Shown here piece after piece: positions 57,001-64,000 of a stretch of DNA of 64,000 bases. The stretch comes from Strongylocentrotus droebachiensis (Eukaryota > Echinodermata > Echinoidea > Camarodonta > Strongylocentrotidae). The position numbers and the translations under genes were made by a program. The stretch lies in contig JAVYIG010007897.1 in assembly GCA_035222895.1 (NCBI GenBank), positions 1 through 64,000 of the forward strand, read 5' to 3'. Position 1 is the first letter of the stretch, and each line of letters begins with the position of its first letter. Below the pieces are notes generated by a model. It ran no database searches. It saw only the letters and a list, made by a program, of their open reading frames with translations, and had not been told where the DNA came from.

Positions 57001-57980
57001 TGCCTCCGTTACGAAGTAGCCGGAGGCATTATGTTTTCGGGTTGTCCGTCCGTACGTCTGTACGTACGTACGTACGTACGTCTGTACGTACGTACGTCCC
57101 GTTCTCGTGATCGCGTTATCTGAAGAACCGATTGATGGATTCCTGCCAAACTTTGGTCATGTATGTATCTTGCAGAGCCGATGAACTGATTAGATTTTGG
57201 GGTCACGAGGTCAAAGGTCAAAGGTCACAGGGCTCATTATGTATGCAAAAACAGCTCGTGATCGCGTTATCTGAAGAACCGATTGATGGATTCCTGCCAA
57301 ACTTTGGTCATGTATGTATCTTGCAGAGCCGATGAACTGATTAGATTTTGGGGTCACGAGGTCAAAGGTCAAAGGTCACAGGTCTCATTATGTATGCAAA
57401 AACAGCACGTGATCGCGTTATCTCAAGAACCGATTGATGGATTGCTGCCAAACTTAGGTCATGTATGTTACTTGCAGAGCCGATGAACTGATTGGATTTT
57501 GGGGTCATGAGGTCAAAGGTCAAAGGCCACAGCGCACATTATGTATGCAAAAACAGCTCATGATCGCGTTCTCAAGACCCGATTGATGGATTCCTGCCAA
57601 AATTAGGTCATGTATGTTACTTGCAGAGCCAATGAACTGAGTAGATTCTTGGTTCATAAGGTCAAAGGTCATGGGCTCATTATGCATGCAAAAATAGCTT
57701 GTGAACGCATTCTCATTAGAACTGACAGATGGATTACTATTTAACTTAGGACATCTTGCAGAGCCAATGAACCGAGTAGATTTTAGGGTCATGAGGTCAA
57801 AGATCAAAGGGTCATATATGTTTATGAGAAATTGCTTGTAATCACGATATTCTGAGAACTTGTTAATGGATTACAATTGAACTTGAATTCGAAAAATATC
57901 TTCTGTTTTGGTTTGTAAAATTGCTCTATGACGGAGGCATCATTTTCGACTGCGCGCAGTCGAATTCCATCTAGTTTTTG
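57001..57980. mobile_element. Minisatellite-bearing interspersed element
   Basis: The left end TGCCTCCGTTACGAAG, with a hairpin to CGGAGGCAT, is followed by a CGTACGTACG run. Then come four to five ~150-bp units starting near GTGATCGCGTTATCT (about 57107, 57256, 57407 and 57557, then more diverged). The element closes with ATGACGGAGGCATCATTTTC. Units carry AGGTCA half-sites. No ORF beyond repeat artefacts. Confidence 0.75.
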
Positions 57981-60120
57981 GTCTAGTTTAAACATTTTGC
58001 AGTATATTTTGTTATGCGCAGTACATGATATTTTCATTGTCTAAAGCCCTGCTTGTAATTCAAATTGCAGTTTATAATTTTCATTTCAATTATTTACAAA
58101 CTTTTCTAAAGAGTTCTCTGTTACAATACTTTGTAAGTTGTGTTATTTTTTCAGTATTAAACTAAAGTAAGTCCTTCAGTATTGTTCACTATTTGACTGA
58201 AATAGGAGGTTTCCACTTAGTGGAGTGGAGGTATTGTGATTTTTGCATTGAGTAATGACTCTGCCTTATTGTATCTTGGGTAGATAATTCTTGGTTACCT
58301 TCAAAGTTGCATTGTGATTTGCATGCTCTTAGCTTGTGACTTGTGGTCACAAAATAATCAGAGGCCTAGCTTGATGGATGCAAACCTTGACTTGAAATAG
58401 ATTTCTTCTGGAGCAAGTGTAGGGGATATTTCTAACATTATTCTCTTGCTAGTTGCTACACTGTCTACAGGGCTTGAAGTTTGGAAATTTGACATTAATG
58501 TACATTTCCAATTGATGTTTATTACTTGTTTTTTTATTACAGCATTGTTATGATAACATTGTATTCCTCTGAATGTTATTTCTTGGTTTTGTCCTGGATT
58601 GAGCTTCCGGAAAAAAATAGTTGCCAAGATTTTCAATCAATACATTATCATGTATCATGAATGGTATACTTGAAACTTCTAACTCGAGTTCCATCTGGAC
58701 ATTTTTGCATATTTTTGCAATCACATGTGACCGCATATAGACATTTTACAGGATAATGTATCTTGTGTCGTTTATATGCAGTCAGTTTATATGAAATGTG
58801 TGTGCAGCTATATGTTAAGTTGCATATCTCTTGTATGTGAAAGGCATGCATCTGGTTTTTAAATTCATTCAGTATGTTGTACTTTGATTTTTTGCAGCTA
58901 AAAAAAAAACACTTTGCTGCACCAAGCGAGGTAGTTAAATGTATGTGTATTATATTTTGTTAAGCGTTCATTGGCATGTATATATATATATATAGAACAA
59001 TTTGATCATGTTCAAACTGCTTTATGGAGAATAGATTAAACGAGGATCAACTTCTTGCAGGGTTGTCCCTGAAAGTTATTTTCTAGTCCGACTGGACTAA
59101 TTGAAATACGAGGCGCACAAACAATAATTGCTTATTTCTACTCTATTCATGTGTACATATTTTCTGTATTATTTTATTGATTTCACTTTGTATAAAGGTT
59201 CATGTAGGTTCTTGTTTAATGATGCGTGATAAAAGTACAAAGTTTTGCTGATGTGTGTATGTACATGTACTCTGTTTTCAATTTGTATTGTAAATACACA
59301 GAAATATAGCTTACATTTTCCCTTTGAAATCAAACTTGAGAATGTACAGAATATAAAATGCAAAATGTTTGTATCTCATTTTGATCCTGTTTTCTTGTGG
59401 TTCCTGTTTATTACCTTACATGAAAGTGAATGAGTGGGAATGTAGTGAGTGACGGGAATGGATAATTGCACTGTATACCGGTAGATGTATTCACAAATGA
59501 AGCTGGAAATGCACTACTTTTTTTATGTCTCATTGAATGGCAAGAGCGGGTGAAAAAGGTAGCTGCACAGCCAAGGCCCAATGCGTACTTGCTTTAATAT
59601 CTAGTTGTAGTTGTAAGATGAAGAAATCTGACTCTCATTACGCTTACATGTCAATGGCAACCCCCCAAAAAAATGCTACGCTTAATAACATGTGAACATG
59701 CCTGTATAGTCCTAGAGAAGAAAAGGCAGGCAGCAGAGTGAGCAAGGGCTTGTGTCAGACAAGCAGAGAGAGAGATAGAGACAAAGAGAGAGACAGACGA
59801 GTTTGTCGAGGGTGGACTGTTTCAAAATTACTGAGTGTGGGTAATTTTACTAATGCCTGAACAAATTGATGTGTATTATTTGTTTTATAAGATGATGTTT
59901 TATTTGTTTTATAACATGATTTTACTAATGGCCGGTCATAAGTATTTACTAATGACCTGTCTTTAGTAAAATTACGTGTTAGGCAAAATAAATGCCTGGT
60001 CATGTGTATGTCTCGACCAATCACTTGATTAGGATCCGCTTCATCATCTTATAACACTCCATATATAACCACCATATGATATACAGTGCATACACAATAT
60101 ACCCAGATGATACATACATG
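57981..60120. other. Intergenic, no gene seen
   Basis: AT-rich sequence between SETD1 and B3GLCT. Only a short TA run (58978-58994) and a GAGA run (59764-59795) stand out. Confidence 0.5.
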
Positions 60121-60399
60121 TACATTCACAACTCCTTTTATTGCCATAGAAATACATGATCGCCACAGTACTCGTTCACAAAAATAGACGACTATGTTGA
60201 ACTGGTACATGTAATTAGTCTACCTCTATGGGTAAAACATGTTTACAAGGTTTCTGGAAATATAGCCATTTTAGGAAAATAGAGGAAGGCTATATTTAAA
60301 AAAAAAATCCAAACACTAAACATGAATACTTCCAATTATTGCATAGATGCACTACCACCATTTCAGCCTCTATTTACCGTCTAATACAGTATATATATA

Positions 60400-60560
60400 T
60401 AAAATATTTCACGTTTATATAGCGCTTGATTCATCGACGATGTCTCTATAAAGCGCTGTACAGATAAATTATTACCCCTGTCATCGGATTAAGATTTGAA
60501 CCCCTTACCTTATGATCTACAGTCCGGCAACTTATCTTCTAGACCACAACACCTCTCTAT
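60400..60560 (-). mobile_element. SINE-like repeat, tRNA-type, minus orientation
   Basis: A reverse-strand B-box GGGGTTCAAATC (about 60491-60502) and an A-box-like TTGTGGTCTAGAAG (about 60538) flank the AGCGCTATATAA-type body. It overlaps the 3' side of B3GLCT. Confidence 0.5.
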
Positions 60561-60784
60561 ATATATGCATAGAACTATCTAATTTCTAAGAGTACATTAA
60601 ACTAAATTACAATTTTGTGTTAAATATTTATCTACTACTATTCACATTCATTTGTACACCAGTATTTGGATCAGACTGAAAGAACATTGTAGAATTACAC
60701 TATAGCTGACCAGTACATATGGCAGGATTCATTACTGCATTGCCTAGTACCGGTATACAAATGTAATGGCAAGTCACAATATAT

Positions 60785-60940
60785 CAGGGCACAGTTACAA
60801 AACACTGTCCTTCAGATAGGACGTTAAATGGAGGCCCCTGTGTACAGGAGAGTCACAACCCTTGCACGTTAAGAACCCACTGCACTATTCGTATAAGAGT
60901 AGGGGGCACACCCCAATCAGGCCGAGTATATACAGCATCT
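60785..60940. repeat. Dispersed repeat module with GGACGTTAAATGGAGG
   Basis: Holds 'aggacgttaaatggagg', 'gagagtcacaacccttgc' and 'gttaagaacccactgc'. This block order is familiar from short interspersed repeats of marine invertebrates. Family assignment is from memory. Confidence 0.4.
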
Positions 60941-61189
60941 GCAAGAATCTTCAGTATTGAAGGAGGCAGATTATCTTGAAGAAGAAGAACACTGATTATA
61001 CCTGGTCACGTGGTCAGACCGACTTCTAAGTGGCCGCTAAGCGATAAAGTCTTTATCATTCAAAAATAATGTTTTTTGTTTTTGTTCAATCAGTTGTCTA
61101 TCATGTGTAATAATAACTAATTGAATACTTTTGTAGAGCTCATCTGCAAGGTGCTTAAAACTCTCCAATAATCCCCCAGCTAGGCTACC

Positions 61190-61375
61190 GACTTTGCCGC
61201 TCATAGCATTCAAGGAATTCCTTCTTTCTGATACCCATTTAACACCTGGGTTGAGAGTGGCAAATGCAAATCAATGTCTTGCTAAAGGACACTGCATGTA
61301 GCGCCAGGTCGAGGTTTGAACCCACGACCTTCGCTTTTCCAGTAATGCTTAAAACCACTTGACTATGACTATCAC
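61190..61375 (-). mobile_element. tRNA-derived SINE, minus orientation
   Basis: A reverse-strand B-box GTGGGTTCAAACC (about 61313-61325) and an A-box-like TAGTCAAGTGG (about 61356-61366) are spaced as in a tRNA promoter. The tail shares 'acccatttaacacctggg' with the fragment at 6160-6475. Confidence 0.6.
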
Positions 61376-61876
61376 ATCAGCAAGGTGAACAAGGTGAAAT
61401 CTGGCCCTACTCCTATTTTTTAAAAGACAAGCTTTGATAGAAACATTACTGAAGAGAAATATACAATATAAATTTAAGAACAACCATGCATAAACACAGG
61501 ATTATTTCAATGTTGAGTAAACATCACAAGGTCGGATTGACAAGATAAAATTTCATTAAAATACTAGCACCGTTTACAAAGACCAAACTAACATGCATCA
61601 AGTACAATGCCTACACAATATTAATATAATTAAATTAAACTAAACATTTTCCAGAAATAAAAAAAATGGCAATTTTGGTTGGATCTAGTAAGTACATACA
61701 TGAAGAGCAGGCAATATGCATAATGAACGAGGTATCACAGTGAACACGAAAACTTTCGGGTGCATGAAAAATATTTGAATTTAGTGAGTGGTTGAAACTG
61801 GAGTGCAGCTGACACAACCTCCAATTTTCTAATTTGCGACAGTTTCATGTTATGAAAGAATCTAGTTTTACATTAA

Positions 61877-62086
61877 ATATAAAGATCAGTTATGGTCATG
61901 CGATTGCATTGTGAAAGAAACGTTGTGGAATCCATCAGAAAAGGTTGATCATCTAGCATATAAGTATTGATGTGTACTGCAAGGTTCTGGAATCATAAAA
62001 ATGATAAGAAATTTGGCCCATGCAGTCTTAGAAAAGTTACAAGCACTGTACACAGAAAGATGTATATGGGACTACCGTACGCGACA
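61877..62086. repeat. Direct repeat, copy 1 (partner 63378-63584)
   Basis: Shares TGGTCATGCGATTGCATTG, 'gatgtgtactgcaag' and ACACAGAAAGATGTATATGG in the same order and orientation with 63378-63584. The two copies bracket the last two B3GLCT exons. Confidence 0.8.
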
Positions 62087-62336
62087 CATGTGTTATATCT
62101 ATCAGATCCAAACAGATATAATAATTTACCAAATATATCAATTACTAGGCGGTTTCTCAGAAAAATTTGTATGATCACGTAATAGTCAAAACATATTCTT
62201 TCACATGATTGGTAATAAGAGCTTCCATTTCATTTTTTGAGAGGGGGGCGTTTCCAAAACTGGTCTTTACCTTTAATCCCAAGAACAAATATTTTAAGTT
62301 CTCTGGGAAGCAAACATCCTTGTCTATCATACCCTA

Positions 62337-63343
62337 TCATAGTTCATCATGAGATTTCTTCAGATCCTCATCGGCTTTTAGAAACCAGTCGCTATAAACC
62401 TGATCGGGGTTGACATTCCAGTGCTTGTGGAAGGAGACCGGTGTCTGATGAGCCAGGAGACCTTTGGCATAGTCCGATGGCCTTGCCTGACATGGCAGAG
62501 TGAGCAAAGAAAAGAAAAGTACTATCCATTAAGTTCAGTACCGGTACAATTAAATTCACTTTATTTTTAAGATGTAACACTGGGATCGATTGTGACAGAA
62601 ATGGATGCACAATTTCATATTAGTCTCGAGTTGCAACTTACATGAAGTGAATTAATGTGTATTGTCAAACCTTGGCACTCATCAAAAGTTTTTAGAACTA
62701 CAACTGTTGTTTCTGGAACCACTGTACTACATTTTTTCCCTCAAACCATTTTCAAGATTGGAAAAGAATGATATCTCTTCTGTAATTTTCTCTTTCTTTT
62801 CAATTTTTCCATCTACTCCTTTCTCTTTCAGATTCTGTTATTCGCTTCACTTCCAATACCACCACCACTACCATTGCTACCACTACCATCACTACCCCTA
62901 CCCCTTCGAGTACAACTGCTACCACCATTACCTCCACCACTACCATTGCTACCACTACAACTACCACCAACACTACAACTGCTACTACTACCACCATTCT
63001 ACAACTATCACTACCACCACTACCACTGCTACTACCACCACTACCACTACTCACTACCACTAACATCACTACCACCACTACCCTTTCAACTGCTACTACT
63101 ACCACTATCACGACCACCACTACCATTGCTACAACCATCACTACCACAACCATCCCGACCACTACCACTATCACTACTACAATGACTGTCTAACATACCT
63201 GATGAAATAAAGGTGAGTGGGCTAGAGGTATTTTATATCGCTTGGCGCACATTCCAATGATCATATCATCTGGATCATCGTTCTTGCTGCATCGGCACCC
63301 ATTGGAGATGATATCATCTACAGCAGGACGGCTAAAGATCATT
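62337..63343 (-). CDS. B3GLCT: Beta-1,3-glucosyltransferase, last two coding exons (5' part outside window)
   Basis: ER-lumen enzyme that adds glucose to O-fucose on thrombospondin type 1 repeats. Exons 63343-63199 (145 bp) and 62486-62337 (150 bp including TGA) join in phase, giving 97 residues. The first reads MIFSRPAVDDIISNGCRCSK, then DDPDDMIIGMC and LAHSPLFHQ. The second reads ARPSDYAKGLLAHQTPVSF, then HKHWNVNPDQVY, ending KKSHDEL. The FSRPAV, CRC, DAPDDM-like, HSPLFHQ and ISFHKHWN-like blocks match the end of vertebrate B3GLCT, whose C-terminus is REEL. Here it is HDEL, a KDEL-type ER retention signal. Acceptor and donor sites are canonical. The remaining exons lie to the right of the window. 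Confidence 0.88.
62857..63182. repeat. ACC/ACT trinucleotide repeat
   Basis: About 325 bases of CAC-CAC-TAC-CATTGC type triplets in the last B3GLCT intron. All long ORFs here on both strands (poly-Thr, poly-His, poly-Val, poly-Leu) are artefacts of this tract. Confidence 0.9.
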
Positions 63344-63377
63344 CTAAGACAAAGAGTGCATAGGAGTATCATTAAAG

Positions 63378-63584
63378 ATAAAGTTGAGTTCTGGTCATGC
63401 GATTGCATTGTGAAAGAAAAGGTGTGGAATGGATCAGAAAATGTTCATCATGTAGCATTACGTGCTACATGATCAACTTTTTCTGCATTGGTGTGTACTG
63501 CAAGTCAACAAAATCATAATAAAATTGGCCCAGTCTTGGTAAAGTAACAAGCACTGTACACAGAAAGATGTATATGGGACTACA
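63378..63584. repeat. Direct repeat, copy 2
   Basis: Partner of 61877-62086 in the same orientation. It additionally contains a small inverted repeat (CATGTAGCA / TGCTACATG) near 63448-63470. Confidence 0.8.
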
Positions 63585-63755
63585 CAAATGGTGTCTGGTC
63601 TACTTACCTTGATTTCCTTATCTTTCTATGCTCATTACTCAGCCAGTATACACTTTCTACCAAAATTGCTTGGCAAATGACATTTATTTGTAATCTTGAA
63701 CATTCAGTGTAAGTTTCATTGATTCTGTGAGAATTCATTTTCTTTTTTTTACCAG

Positions 63756-63989
63756 AACTCAAGTTTATCATTAATGAAAGGCAGTCCATTCATAGTACAA
63801 TAGCTCGTAATGACTTGGTTAATGATTCCCATCAGCAAGCATTGTCAGAAAAAACGAATCGTCATCAAGATATCGTTTCCTTGATCCTCCGACAACTAAT
63901 TTCTGGGCTACCACCTCAATGCTACAACTCCTTGGATAAAGAGCCTCCGTCAATAGGACAATTTATCTCTGAAGAAGATTACCAGTTAG
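63756..63989 (+). CDS. Candidate internal exon of an unknown gene, plus strand
   Basis: A 234-bp open segment with a strong acceptor (T-run then ACCAG at 63751-63755) and a donor GTAGGT at 63990. It is open in one frame only and reads LKFIINERQSIHSTIARNDL at its start, with SEKTNRHQDIVSLILRQLIS in the middle. Unrecognised. It lies antisense in what should be a B3GLCT intron, so it may be a nested gene, a transposon ORF remnant or chance. Confidence 0.3.
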
Positions 63990-64000
63990 GTAGGTAGTTA

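Noticed and set aside
57105-57830. CRISPR-like array
   Set aside because: The genome is eukaryotic and the repeats are 150-bp direct tandem units without spacers.
62662-63185. Poly-Thr, poly-Val, poly-Leu and poly-His ORFs
   Set aside because: All come from the ACC/ACT triplet repeat in a B3GLCT intron.

Overview
This is a eukaryotic genomic window with intron-rich genes, GT-AG introns plus one AT-AC intron, long AT-rich introns and many small interspersed repeats. The gene content (POR, SETD1 and B3GLCT orthologues) is animal. The repeat style (MITEs ending in GTTTCACAAAG, AGCGCTATATAA repeats, tRNA-derived SINEs) suggests a marine invertebrate, most likely an echinoderm such as a sea urchin. 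That placement is inference from repeat style, not proof.

Layout. (1) 1-11.06 kb, plus strand: the last eight coding exons and long 3' UTR of NADPH-cytochrome P450 reductase (POR); the FMN half lies left of the window. (2) 11.06-18.25 kb: no gene seen; a tandem duplication carrying pogo-like MITEs, a LINE tail and several TIR elements. (3) 18.25-36.58 kb, minus strand: a 14-exon gene whose exon phases close into a 1,509-residue reading frame. It encodes a helical N-terminal half and a repetitive, basic, SP(R/K)-rich C-terminal half; I do not recognise the family. Its introns hold a 914-bp near-perfect palindrome, two hAT-type elements that each carry a LINE reverse-transcriptase scrap, and a probable internal promoter. 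(4) About 36.6-38.0 kb: an apparent divergent promoter with a ZNF143/Staf-like site. (5) 38.79-55.71 kb, plus strand: a complete SETD1 (Set1/COMPASS H3K4 methyltransferase) gene, about 2,072 residues, with RRM, acidic region, N-SET, Win motif, SET and post-SET. One intron is a textbook U12-type AT-AC intron. (6) 55.7-60 kb: SETD1 3' UTR with decayed tandem copies of its last exon, then a minisatellite-bearing repeat. (7) 60-64 kb, minus strand: the last two exons of B3GLCT, ending in HDEL, with SINEs and a direct repeat on both sides.

The genes are not a pathway: POR is the ER electron donor to P450s, B3GLCT is an ER-lumen glucosyltransferase, and SETD1 is nuclear. The most notable signals are the U12 intron, three small exon-edge duplications (POR exon start, SETD1 exon 3 end, SETD1 last exon), the giant palindrome, the paired hAT elements with a captured RT scrap, and the unrecognised SPRK-repeat protein.
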